Origin: Bradyrhizobium sp. MOS003
GTDB lineage: Bacteria; Pseudomonadota; Alphaproteobacteria; Rhizobiales; Xanthobacteraceae
Assembly (NCBI RefSeq): GCF_003020125.1
Contig: NZ_PYFW01000006.1
Span: forward strand, 124,001-188,000
DNA length: 64,000 nt
Reading direction: 5' to 3'
Shown here: piece by piece, positions 17,318 through 26,039 of the stretch
Layout: each line of letters opens with the position of its first letter
Numbering within the stretch: position 1 is the stretch's first letter
Notes under the pieces: model-generated
The model's input: the letters and a program-made list of their open reading frames with translations, nothing else
The model's database searches: none
What the model was told of the DNA's origin: nothing
Position numbers and translations under genes: made by a program

Positions 17318-17802
17318 TCGACAAGACTCGGCGGGAGAGCGATGGATTGGCACAGCCGAACCGGCCGGCGGCTTTGGACAAATCAGACGCGATGTTCTTG
17401 CCCGCTTGCTAAAACGTCGACGCGATTTCAGGGCCTGTTTACGCTGAGCCGACAGCAGAATCAACCGGGAACGGGGTCGCGTCGAGCGGCCCAAAGAGAC
17501 GGCAAGAGCATCGCCGTCAGGCTCGATAGCACCAGCCTCTGCGGCCGCGTGGCGGCCGGACAATGCGTGGCAAACCAGACAAGATGACGTACCGCTTCGG
17601 TACGGGGACCCGCGATCCTGCCAGCCGTGGAATCCTTGCATTGCCGCTGCGGCTCCCGTATGACCGAATCCGGCTACGTGACCTGGTACCCGCCTGAAAA
17701 CAGGCCGGAACATCGGCCTTTCCTGGACCCACACCGTGCTTCAGCGACTGCTCCTCAGCATCACTCCGATCACGGCGCTCATTCCGCCGGGGAAACGCTG
17801 AC
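17318..17802. other. Divergent intergenic region (485 bases) with upstream element and short palindrome
   Basis: This gap separates the minus-strand unknown genes from the plus-strand methyltransferase. It contains a perfect 6-3-6 inverted repeat GTACCG CTT CGGTAC at 17588-17602 and element copy B at 17628-17766. Both strands have open frames through parts of it, but their composition (arginine-rich, no domain) argues against coding. It most likely holds promoters for both directions. Confidence 0.5.
17628..17766 (+). repeat. Upstream element copy B (similar to 7043-7160)
   Basis: Block 1 (17628-17666) reads CCTTGCAT, then GCCGCTGCGGCTCCCGTATG; block 2 (17701-17747) has GGCCGGAA, TTTCCTGGACCC and CCGTGCTTCAGCGA. 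Order and orientation match copy A, while the distance between blocks is about 20 bases greater. It ends about 40 bases before the GTG start of the methyltransferase gene. A shorter relative of block 1 lies upstream of the serralysin-like gene (60927-60960, other strand). Confidence 0.55.
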
Positions 17803-18687
17803 GTGCGCTGGCAAACAAAGGCGCGGGCGTTCTCGGTGCTGTCGAATATCCCCTGGGGCGAAGACCTGCACTACGCGCTGCAGCGCTACGTCACACGCCG
17901 GCTGCCGCGCCCCGAAAAGCAGGTCAGATCCATCTACACCCTCGCGCAGCGGCTGCTGGCCGTTCACGAGAAGTACAGCTTGCGGCCGCTGCGGGATTCG
18001 ACTTGCTTCGAGTTCGGCGCCGGACGCGATCTGATCGTTCCGCTCGCTTTCAGTGCACACGGGGCCCGACGCTTCGTCACCGTCGACATCGAGCGCCTGG
18101 CCAAGCTGGAGCTGATCCGTTCCAACGCCGCCATCGTGTCTCGACTGAGCGGCACCGACCACCCCGAGATGAATTCCCTGGAGGACCTCGAACCTTCGTG
18201 GAGGATCGACTATCGCGCACCGTCCGATGCCCGGATGACCGGCCTGCCCGCCGCCTCGATCGACTGCGCCGTCTCCGTCGAAACGCTCGAGCACATTCCC
18301 AAGCGCGACATCGCGGCAATCTTGAAGGAGCTGCGACGCATCATGCGTCCCGACGGACTGGTCCTCATGCAAATCGACTATGGCGACCATTTCAAAGGCT
18401 TCGATCCGTCCATCAGTTCATTCAACTTCCTGACATATTCCGAGGAGGATTGGGCGCCTTTCCAGTCGCGTTTCCAATACGTCAATCGTCTGCGCCACAG
18501 CGAATATCTGCAGCTGTTCAGGGAGGCAGGGTTTCAATTGCTCAGCGACCAGCCCGACCGCCGGCCGCCGGAGCAGCACATCCTCGACCGACTGGCGCCA
18601 TGCTTCAGAGACTTCTCCGAAGAGGATCTGTTTACACTCGGCTCGCTAATCGTCGGCCGTCCGGCCAACCTATCGATAGGACACTGA
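17803..18687 (+). CDS. Class I SAM-dependent methyltransferase
   Basis: A 294-residue protein with SAM-binding motif FEFGAGRDL, acidic strand-2 end VTVDIE, and a motif II region IDCAVSVETLEHIPKRD, followed by LRRIMRPDGLVLMQIDYGDH, the standard post-motif II/III arrangement of Methyltransf_11 type enzymes. The GTG at 17803 is preceded by GGGGAAA. It lies 51 bases upstream of a large membrane protein gene in the same direction. The likely role is methylation of a sugar or lipid-linked glycan in the cytoplasm; the acceptor is unknown. Confidence 0.75.
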   Translation: MRWQTKARAFSVLSNIPWGEDLHYALQRYVTRRLPRPEKQVRSIYTLAQRLLAVHEKYSLRPLRDSTCFEFGAGRDLIVPLAFSAHGARRFVTVDIERLAKLELIRSNAAIVSRLSGTDHPEMNSLEDLEPSWRIDYRAPSDARMTGLPAASIDCAVSVETLEHIPKRDIAAILKELRRIMRPDGLVLMQIDYGDHFKGFDPSISSFNFLTYSEEDWAPFQSRFQYVNRLRHSEYLQLFREAGFQLLSDQPDRRPPEQHILDRLAPCFRDFSEEDLFTLGSLIVGRPANLSIGH

Positions 18688-18738
18688 ACATCGCCATCTC
18701 CCGGTTGCTCGGCCGAAGCCCATTGTAGAGATCTCCCG

Positions 18739-21228
18739 ATGTGGACGACCACATTTGTCCTGACGCTCATGTTCTTCCTGATGCAGCTCGGCACCGGATT
18801 CTCGATTCTGACCATTGCGTCGGCGAAATTCATCGAGGTGTGCCGGCTCACGAAGGCTCAGTTCGTCGTTCTCGGATTCACGGTTGGCGCTTCGACAACC
18901 GGCATCCTGCTCGGACTACTCTCGCTTTTCGTAAACGACATGTGGCTTCAGTTCGCCGCGATGCTTGCCTTCTCCGGCTTCGGCCTTGCCTGGTCATGGC
19001 CGAACTGGCGCCCGAGCGCCGACGAGACACGCGCCGCGACCGCTTGGTGCCTCCTGGCGCTGCCGATTGCGCTCCTGACATGGTGGTGGTCCTTCGGCGC
19101 ATTTTCCAGCTTTCCTTACGGGGACATCGGCGCCGATGTTCACTGGATGAAGACCGCGCAAGAGTACGCCGACAGCGGCGTCATCAACCCCTACGCGGCC
19201 CAATCCTACGTCGATCTTCGGTCGGCACTCGCGGGCTCCCTCGCTGGAACGCTCGGCCTGGATCTTCTAAGATTCAGCTGGACCTATCGCTTCTTCTCGA
19301 TTCTGTTCTTCATGTTGGCATCCTATGCCTTCGTGCAGGGCATCTATTCCACCTCTCCGCGAAAGTGGATCGCCTTCTTCTTCGCCGCGACCGGCAACGC
19401 TGTCGTCTTGATGACAAACGGCAGCCTGGCAGTCGTAAGCAGTGTCGTTTTTCTCGGCGTACTGATGAGCAATTCGAAGCGGAGCGGAAACGATCTGTCG
19501 TCGCGATTCGTCTTGCTGCTGGCGATTTTCGCCGGCGCGACGCTTCTGCTCGCGTTCGCATCCAACAACAACACGCTCGTGCTTGCGTTGCTCATGGCCG
19601 GGCTACTCGCGGTCAGGATCCTGAGCAACACCGGAAAATATGCGGGGCTTCTCTTTCTTGGTTGCGTCTGGCCGGCAACGCTGCTGCTTGCACATCGCGG
19701 TTCCTTCCTGTTCGTTCCAACCGTCCTGGCAAGTTGGCTTCTGTATCTTGCCATCGTGCGGATGATCTCCGCCTGGCCGTCCGTCAGCATCGCGGCCCTG
19801 CGATTTTTGTCCTTCGCACTCCCCCTGATCATTGCCGGAATTGTCATCTGCGTTGCGGGAATGCGCTTCGGCTATATTCCGCCGATGAGCGGCAACGACA
19901 CGTTCTCCTCGATTACAGGCCTGATCCTGGGCAGACGGATCGAGGGCGGCGAAGAGCTGTTCCTGGGCTCCGGACCACAGGTCGCCACGATCGAGGTTGG
20001 CCGGGCGATGGGCCCGCTTTTCACCATCTGCATCACACTGGGCGTTGCGTGGCGGTCGATTACCCGGCCTGTCTTCCGTGGTCCCTCGGGGCCGATCGGA
20101 CCTGAAAGCAAAGGCTTCGTGACACTCGTGTGGTCCTGGATCGCCGGCTGCGGCATGATGCTCGCCGTACTCTCTGGCTTCCCTTTCCTGTATCGTATCA
20201 GCACGATCATAATGGCGCTGTTCACGATCACGGCCGCTGAGACTTTTTGCCAGTTGCTGATCGATTTCAACCCTTCCCGATATCGACGGGCCCTGGTTGC
20301 CGCAGCCGTTACACTACTTGCAACCGTCCTCGTGGTACTGGTCTACGCGTTTGCCTGGCGGACCGACCTGCCTTTTGCCCGCTACCAGGCGTTCCTGCGA
20401 CCGACGGAAATCGCAGGCATCGTGCTGCTCGCGATACTCGCGCTATCGACCCTGGCCGGGTCGAGGCGGGTCTACCTTTATGGTCTGGTGGGGGTCGTGG
20501 GATTGGGCGTGGCGGTCGACAAGATTGGCCTGTCCGGCATTGTCAGGAGCTACAGTTACGGCGCGCTTCCCGACCGCACCGCAGTCGTTTCACATTACAA
20601 CGCCGAGGATCTCGAAGTCGCTCGCTGGCTCCGCGACAATCTGCGAAAGGGAATCATTCTTTCGGACCCGTATACGATGGGCATCGTCCAGGCGATCACG
20701 GGCGCGCCGGCCGCCTATCTGTTCTCCAATCTGGACACTGTGAACGAAGCGGTCGCGAAGCGGACAAAATCGATGGTGCGCACGATGCTGCAGCCGACCG
20801 AAGAACGTCAGCGGCTTGAAGATACTTGCAGCCTGATCGCGCCCCTGGTGGGAGCGATCAATTCGGAGACCTTCTTTCAGATGGGAAGGGCCGATGCTTT
20901 GGGCGGAATGATGCGATCCGTCCGCACCGTAACGGCACCGTTTCCGGAAATCGGGCAACCGTCTTCCAGCCCGGAACTCACGGGTGAGGAAGCCAAGTCC
21001 ACGATCCAGAATATCCTGCAAGCGGGTGATAACGCCTGGAACCTGGTCGCGATCATCACGCCCCGCACGATCGCCTGGACACATCTCGCAGCCGACCAGC
21101 GCCTCAGCTATTTTCCTCCCACCGAGCCGCTCGAGCCTGCGATCATCGATGCGTTGCGCACCGGCCCGTTTCCAGTTCTGTTTTCCAACAGGCAGGCTGC
21201 CGTCGTTCGCATTCCCTGCTCGCGCTGA
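18739..21228 (+). CDS. Large integral membrane protein, candidate GT-C type glycosyltransferase
   Basis: An 829-residue protein with a membrane part of about a dozen or more spans (residues 1-620) and a soluble C-terminal region of about 200 residues. The first long external loop after a span carries GDIGADVHWMKTAQEYADSG, with acidic residues where GT-C enzymes have a catalytic Asp/Glu. The soluble part starts EDLEVARWLRDNLRKG and continues ILSDPYTMGIVQAITG, a pattern I associate with the periplasmic domain of PMT-like transferases. It could transfer a lipid-linked sugar in the periplasm. No ribosome-binding site is obvious at the ATG. Confidence 0.55.
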   Translation: MWTTTFVLTLMFFLMQLGTGFSILTIASAKFIEVCRLTKAQFVVLGFTVGASTTGILLGLLSLFVNDMWLQFAAMLAFSGFGLAWSWPNWRPSADETRAATAWCLLALPIALLTWWWSFGAFSSFPYGDIGADVHWMKTAQEYADSGVINPYAAQSYVDLRSALAGSLAGTLGLDLLRFSWTYRFFSILFFMLASYAFVQGIYSTSPRKWIAFFFAATGNAVVLMTNGSLAVVSSVVFLGVLMSNSKRSGNDLSSRFVLLLAIFAGATLLLAFASNNNTLVLALLMAGLLAVRILSNTGKYAGLLFLGCVWPATLLLAHRGSFLFVPTVLASWLLYLAIVRMISAWPSVSIAALRFLSFALPLIIAGIVICVAGMRFGYIPPMSGNDTFSSITGLILGRRIEGGEELFLGSGPQVATIEVGRAMGPLFTICITLGVAWRSITRPVFRGPSGPIGPESKGFVTLVWSWIAGCGMMLAVLSGFPFLYRISTIIMALFTITAAETFCQLLIDFNPSRYRRALVAAAVTLLATVLVVLVYAFAWRTDLPFARYQAFLRPTEIAGIVLLAILALSTLAGSRRVYLYGLVGVVGLGVAVDKIGLSGIVRSYSYGALPDRTAVVSHYNAEDLEVARWLRDNLRKGIILSDPYTMGIVQAITGAPAAYLFSNLDTVNEAVAKRTKSMVRTMLQPTEERQRLEDTCSLIAPLVGAINSETFFQMGRADALGGMMRSVRTVTAPFPEIGQPSSSPELTGEEAKSTIQNILQAGDNAWNLVAIITPRTIAWTHLAADQRLSYFPPTEPLEPAIIDALRTGPFPVLFSNRQAAVVRIPCSR

Positions 21229-21311
21229 TATGAAGTGGACCGGACATTGATCCTCGCATTCTCGCAGATTGGCGCAAGGGCCCGCCAACCATGCTGTGAA
21301 AAGGGCACCTC

Positions 21312-22514
21312 ATGCTGAGACAGGCCGCGATCCTCGTCGGTGGGCTGGGTACCCGGTTGGGTGAGCGCACGAAGCTGATTCCAAAGCCGATGCTCGACGT
21401 CGGCGGACGGCCGTTTCTCGACACGCTGATCGACGAGCTGGTGCGCTATGGCGTGTTCGATGAAATTCTCCTTCTCGCGGGCCACAAGGCGGAGATCGTC
21501 GAGACACACTACGCCGCGGCCGTCCGGGGGCGGACGCGAATAGTCGTGTCGCGCGAGACCGAGCCGCTCGGCACCGCCGGCGCGCTCGTGCATGCGCGCG
21601 ACCTGCTGCACGATCGCTTTCTGCTGCTCAATGGAGATTCCCTGTTCGACTTCAACCTGCTCGACCTGATCGCCCGCGCGCATGACGGGCGCGTGCACAT
21701 GGCGCTGCGTGACGGCGTCGTTGGGGATCGCTACGGGCGCGTCGTGCTCGATGGTGACATGGTGCGCGATTTCATCGCCCCGGGTGCGCGCGCTACGGGC
21801 CCGGTCAACGCCGGCATCTACGTCGTCGACAAGTCCGTTCTCGACCACATCACGACGCTTCCCGCTTCGCTCGAGCAGGAGATATTCCCCGGCCTTGCCA
21901 GGTCCGGCGCGCTGCGTGGCACGGCCTATCGCGGTTACTTCATCGACATCGGCATTCCCGATGACTTCGCGCGCGCCGATCGCGAATTGCGCCAGCAACT
22001 GCGGCGGCCGGCCGTGTTCTTCGATCGCGACGGCGTGCTCAACCACGATTCCGGATACACGTTCGAGACGCACAAGCTCGAATGGATCGAGGGGGCACGC
22101 GAGGCCGTGAAGGCCGTCAACGATGCCGGCTATTTTGCCTTCGTCATCACCAATCAATCCGGCGTTGCACGCGGCTATTACGAGGAGCAACACGTGGTCA
22201 CGCTGCACCGCTGGATGGCGGATCAGATGGCGCTGATCGGCGCGCATATCGATGCATTCGAATATTGCCCTGACCACCCCGACGGAACCGTCGCGCGCTA
22301 TTGCCGCGTCAGCGACCGCCGCAAGCCGGCGCCCGGCATGATCACCGATCTCGTCAGGCGCTTCCCCGTCGACATGACACGCAGCATGGTGATCGGGGAC
22401 AAGGAAAGCGACATGGAAGCGGCGGAGGCCGCCGGCCTTGCTGGCCATTTGTTCAAGGGCGGAAATCTGGAGGCGTTCGTAAAGCAACGCCTGATCCCCG
22501 CCGCAGATGGCTAG
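21312..22514 (+). CDS. Fused sugar-1-phosphate nucleotidyltransferase and HAD phosphatase (HddC-GmhB-like)
   Basis: A 400-residue bifunctional protein. Residues 1-230 are a nucleotidyltransferase (AAILVGGLGTRLGERT, PKPMLDVGGRPFL, LLLNGDSLFD). Residues 235-400 are a histidinol-phosphatase/GmhB-type HAD phosphatase: FFDRDGVLN with nucleophile and acid Asp, VITNQSGVARG, RRKPAPGM and IGDKESDMEAA. In the heptose pathway GmhB removes the 7-phosphate and HddC makes the GDP-heptose. The zinc loop is altered: after CPDHPDG the usual C-x-C is YCRVSDRRKP. AAAGGG precedes the ATG. With the kinase at 7127 it could form a heptose-activation route, though GmhA is not in the window. Confidence 0.82.
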   Translation: MLRQAAILVGGLGTRLGERTKLIPKPMLDVGGRPFLDTLIDELVRYGVFDEILLLAGHKAEIVETHYAAAVRGRTRIVVSRETEPLGTAGALVHARDLLHDRFLLLNGDSLFDFNLLDLIARAHDGRVHMALRDGVVGDRYGRVVLDGDMVRDFIAPGARATGPVNAGIYVVDKSVLDHITTLPASLEQEIFPGLARSGALRGTAYRGYFIDIGIPDDFARADRELRQQLRRPAVFFDRDGVLNHDSGYTFETHKLEWIEGAREAVKAVNDAGYFAFVITNQSGVARGYYEEQHVVTLHRWMADQMALIGAHIDAFEYCPDHPDGTVARYCRVSDRRKPAPGMITDLVRRFPVDMTRSMVIGDKESDMEAAEAAGLAGHLFKGGNLEAFVKQRLIPAADG

Positions 22515-22572
22515 AGCCGCGCCCAAAAGTGCTGCATACCCGGGCATTTGGCCAAAGCCGAGCGGTGCTCTG

Positions 22573-22600
22573 TTGCACGCAACCGCCAGTGTGCTATAGC
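22573..22600 (+). promoter_or_regulatory. Candidate sigma-70 promoter for cassette II
   Basis: TTGCAC (22573-22578), 16 bases, then TATAGC (22595-22600), in the only non-coding gap before legB. Transcription would start near 22607. This favours the ATG at 22645 as the start of legB over the earlier in-frame ATG at 22615, which would leave almost no leader. Assigned by pattern only. Confidence 0.4.
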
Positions 22601-22644
22601 GCCATCCTATTGCGATGACTGAGCTAATCGCGTTGGGGTCCGAC

Positions 22645-23664
22645 ATGGAAGATCTGAAGGATGCCCGCGTCCTCGTCACCGGCAGCGACGGCTTCATCGG
22701 CTCGCATGTCGTCGAGGAGCTGGTCAAGGCCGGCGCCCGCGTCAAGGCGGTCGTCTATTACAACTCCTTCAACTCGTGGGGCTGGCTCGACACGATACCG
22801 GCGGACGTCATGGCCTCGGTGGAGGTGGTGGCTGGCGACATCCGCGACCCCCATTTCATGATCGCGGCCGCGAGCGGCTGCACCGACGTGCTGCATCTTG
22901 CGGCGCTGATCGCCATCCCCTTCTCCTATGCCGCGCCCGATTCCTATGTCGAGACCAACGTGCGCGGCACCGTGAACGTGCTCCAGGCCGCGCGCATGGC
23001 CGGGGTGCGGCGCTTCGTTCAGACCTCGACCAGCGAGGTCTACGGCACGGCGCAGACGGTACCGATCAAGGAGAGCCATCCGCTGGTCGGGCAGTCCCCC
23101 TACTCGGCCTCGAAAATTGCCTCCGACCAGATGGCGTTGTCGTTCCAGGCTTCGTTCGACATGCCCGTCGTGGTGATCCGCCCCTTCAACACCTTCGGCC
23201 CGCGGCAATCGGCGCGGGCGGTGATCCCGACGATCATCAGCCAGATCGCGACCGGCAAGCGCAAGATCCGCCTCGGCGCCGTCAGCCCGACGCGCGATTT
23301 TTCGTTCGTCACCGACACCGCACGCGGCCTGATCGCGGGCCTCACCGCACCTGCGGAGCAAGTCGTCGGCCAGACCATCAATCTCGGCAGCGGGTTCGAG
23401 ATTTCGGTCGGCGCGACCGCGCAGATGATCGCGGACGTCATGGGGACGACGATCGAAATCGAGACCGACGAGGCGCGGCTGCGCCCCGCCAATAGCGAGG
23501 TCGAGCGGCTCTGGGCCGACAATTCCAAGGCACGCCAGCAGCTCGGCTGGAGCCCGGAATTCGGCGGCATCGAGGGTATGCGCCGCGGCATGGTCGAGAC
23601 GGTGAACTGGTTCACCAATCCTGCAAACCTCCGCCGCTACAAGGCGGACGTGTACAATGTCTGA
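22645..23664 (+). CDS. legB: NAD-dependent 4,6-dehydratase, LegB-like (nucleotide-GlcNAc 4,6-dehydratase)
   Basis: A 339-residue extended SDR. TGSDGFIGSHV binds the cofactor, TSTSEVYGTA carries the catalytic Thr/Ser-Glu region and YSASK the Tyr-Lys pair. The order fits the LegB/GDP-mannose-dehydratase-like dehydratases that open the legionaminic acid route by making the 4-keto-6-deoxy sugar. It is first in a coupled series: its stop overlaps legC by eight bases. Alternatives are other nucleotide-sugar 4,6-dehydratases; the downstream aminotransferase, 2-epimerase and NeuB make the LegB reading the best one. Confidence 0.82.
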   Translation: MEDLKDARVLVTGSDGFIGSHVVEELVKAGARVKAVVYYNSFNSWGWLDTIPADVMASVEVVAGDIRDPHFMIAAASGCTDVLHLAALIAIPFSYAAPDSYVETNVRGTVNVLQAARMAGVRRFVQTSTSEVYGTAQTVPIKESHPLVGQSPYSASKIASDQMALSFQASFDMPVVVIRPFNTFGPRQSARAVIPTIISQIATGKRKIRLGAVSPTRDFSFVTDTARGLIAGLTAPAEQVVGQTINLGSGFEISVGATAQMIADVMGTTIEIETDEARLRPANSEVERLWADNSKARQQLGWSPEFGGIEGMRRGMVETVNWFTNPANLRRYKADVYNV

Positions 23665-24868
23665 GGCGATGGTGGACAGTCACGTGACGAGGTCAGGCTT
23701 CGACCACAAGACGATCGTCGATGCCGTGCGGCGCGCGGTGGGAACGCCGAATGGCATCCTCGGTCTGCACGAGCCGGTGTTCGCCGGCAACGAGATCGCC
23801 TATCTCGAAGAGTGCATCAAAAGCACATTCGTCTCCTCGGTCGGCCCCTTCGTCGATCGGTTCGAGCGCATGCTCGAGGAGGTCACCGGCGCCAAGCGCG
23901 CGGTTGCCGTCGTCAATGGAACGGCCGCGCTGCATGCCTGCTTCATCCTCGCCGGCGTCGAGCCCGGCGACGAGGTCATCTCGCCGGCACTGACCTTCAT
24001 CGCGACGACGAACGCAATCGCCTATTGCGGCGCGACCCCTCATTTCGTCGACAGCTCACTCGAAACACTCGGCATGGACGCGCGCGCGCTCGCGACGCGC
24101 CTCGATGCGATCGCACAGAAGACCGCGACCGGCACCATCAACCGCGAGACCGGCCGCCGCATCGCAGCGATCGCCCCGATGCACACGTTCGGGCATCCCG
24201 TCGAGCTCGACGAGATCGCAGCACTGGCGAAGGATTGGAACGTCGCGCTGGTCGAAGACGCCGCGGAATCGCTGGGATCAACTTACAAGGGCCACGCGGT
24301 CGGGTCGCAGGCGCGCCTTGCAGCACTCAGCTTCAACGGCAACAAGATCGTCACCACCGGCGGCGGCGGCGCCATCCTGACCAATGACGAGGAGCTTGGC
24401 CGCCGCGCCAAGCACCTGACGACGACGGCAAAGCTGCCGCATAAATGGGCCTTCGTCCACGACGAGATCGGCTTCAACTACCGCCTGCCGAACTTGAACG
24501 CGGCACTCGGTTGCGCCCAGCTCGAGCAGCTCGACGGCTTCCTGGCGAGCAAGCGCAAATTGGCCGCGGCCTATCAGCGCGCCTTGGCGGGCGTACCCGG
24601 CGTCCATTTTTCGCAGGAGCCGAAGGACACCACGAGCAATTACTGGCTCAATGCGATCCTGCTCGACGAGGAAAATGCCGGCCGCCGCGACGATGTCCTC
24701 GCCGCGCTCAACGACGCCGGCTTCGGCGCGCGTCCGGCCTGGACCTTGATGCACAAGCTGCCGATGTTCGCGCAAAGCCCTCGCGGCGATCTTTCCACCG
24801 CCGAAGCCATCGAACGCAGGCTGATCAACCTGCCCAGCAGCGCCAGCATCAGGTCCCGGGATGAATAG
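23657..24868 (+). CDS. legC: PLP-dependent sugar aminotransferase, LegC-like (DegT/DnrJ/EryC1)
   Basis: A 403-residue aminotransferase with NGTAALHACFILAG near the cofactor phosphate site, VEDAAESLGS (Asp contacting the pyridine nitrogen) and the Schiff-base lysine in SFNGNKIVTTGGGG. The NGNK version instead of YPNK is typical of the LegC-type 4-aminotransferases. It would place an amino group at C4 of the 4-keto-6-deoxy intermediate. It overlaps legB by eight bases and the 2-epimerase by eight bases, so stoichiometric coupling is likely. Confidence 0.87.
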   Translation: MSEAMVDSHVTRSGFDHKTIVDAVRRAVGTPNGILGLHEPVFAGNEIAYLEECIKSTFVSSVGPFVDRFERMLEEVTGAKRAVAVVNGTAALHACFILAGVEPGDEVISPALTFIATTNAIAYCGATPHFVDSSLETLGMDARALATRLDAIAQKTATGTINRETGRRIAAIAPMHTFGHPVELDEIAALAKDWNVALVEDAAESLGSTYKGHAVGSQARLAALSFNGNKIVTTGGGGAILTNDEELGRRAKHLTTTAKLPHKWAFVHDEIGFNYRLPNLNAALGCAQLEQLDGFLASKRKLAAAYQRALAGVPGVHFSQEPKDTTSNYWLNAILLDEENAGRRDDVLAALNDAGFGARPAWTLMHKLPMFAQSPRGDLSTAEAIERRLINLPSSASIRSRDE

Positions 24869-26039
24869 TGGCGTACGAAAGATCTGCTTCGTCACCGGCA
24901 GCCGCGCCGATTTCGGACTGCTGGTCTGGCCGATGCGCGCGATCCGGGCAACGCCCGGCCTGACACTTCAACTCGTCGCCACCGGCATGCATTTTGCGCC
25001 GGAGTTCGGCTACACCTTCAACGCGATCCGCGACGAGGGATTCGAGGTCGACGCGCGCGTCGAGACGCTGCTGAGCAGCGACACCGGCGCCGGCGTCGCG
25101 AAATCCGTCGGCCTCGGTGTCATCGGCTTTGCCGATACCTTCACACGCCTGCAGCCGGATCTCGTCGTGGTGCTCGGCGACCGTTTCGAGATGTTTGCAG
25201 CTGCACAGGCCGCCATGTTCATGCGGCTGCCAATGGCGCATCTGTTCGGCGGTGACGTCACCGAGGGCGCGGTCGACGAATCGACGCGCCACGCCATCAG
25301 CAAGATGTCGCACCTGCATTTCACCAGCAATCGAGACTCGACGCGACGGTTGGTGCAGCTTGGTGAGCACCCATCCCGGATCCATACCATTGGCTCAGTC
25401 GGCATCGACGCCATCAAGCATCTCGATCTGATGGACCGCGACGGCATCGGCCGCGCGATCGGGATGCCGCTCGGCGAACGCAATGCGCTCATCACGTTCC
25501 ACCCCGCCACGGTCGAAGCCGGGCGCTCGGTGGCCGAATTGGAGGAATTGTTCGCGGCCCTGTCGACGCTCGATCCCGCCTTTCGTTTCGTGTTCACGCT
25601 CGCCAACGCCGACGCTGAGGGTCGCGCCTTGAACGCAGGGATCGAGGCTTTCGCGGCCAGCCGGCCGAACACGATCGCGGTCGCTTCGCTCGGGCAGCTT
25701 CGCTATCTCAGCTTGATGAGCCAGGTGGATTTGGTGATCGGGAACTCCTCGAGCGGCGTGCTCGAAGCGCCCTCCTTCGGCGTTCCCACGGTCGATATCG
25801 GCGACCGTCAGAAGGGACGCGAGCGCGCGGCCTCGGTGTTTCACGCAGCGCCCGAGCGCGGGGCCATTGCCGCCGCCATCGCGGCGGGGCTCGCGCGCGG
25901 CCGTCAAGCCGCCGTCAACCCTTACGGCGACGGCGAATCCAGCCGGCGATTTGCCGAAATCATCGCCGGCATCCGGGATTTCAGGCCGCTTCTGGTCAAG
26001 GGCTTTTACGAGCTTCCTCCAGGTGGGGCGCAGGTATGA
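24861..26039 (+). CDS. legG: Hydrolysing nucleotide-sugar 2-epimerase, LegG/NeuC-like
   Basis: A 392-residue GT-B-fold epimerase. VTGSRADFGLL at the N-terminus, VLGDRFEMFAAA, HLFGGDVTEGAVDESTRHA and GNSSSGVLEAPSFGVPTVDIGDRQKGR are the NeuC/LegG signature blocks. The reaction releases the nucleotide and inverts C2, giving the free manno-configured diamino sugar for condensation. It overlaps legC on one side (8 bases) and legI on the other (ATGA). Confidence 0.9.
   Translation: MNSGVRKICFVTGSRADFGLLVWPMRAIRATPGLTLQLVATGMHFAPEFGYTFNAIRDEGFEVDARVETLLSSDTGAGVAKSVGLGVIGFADTFTRLQPDLVVVLGDRFEMFAAAQAAMFMRLPMAHLFGGDVTEGAVDESTRHAISKMSHLHFTSNRDSTRRLVQLGEHPSRIHTIGSVGIDAIKHLDLMDRDGIGRAIGMPLGERNALITFHPATVEAGRSVAELEELFAALSTLDPAFRFVFTLANADAEGRALNAGIEAFAASRPNTIAVASLGQLRYLSLMSQVDLVIGNSSSGVLEAPSFGVPTVDIGDRQKGRERAASVFHAAPERGAIAAAIAAGLARGRQAAVNPYGDGESSRRFAEIIAGIRDFRPLLVKGFYELPPGGAQV

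Noticed and set aside
17318..17734. N-terminal extension of the unknown protein at 16577
   Set aside because: The extra residues are Arg- and Ser-rich with no hydrophobic pattern, and they cover the shared upstream element.
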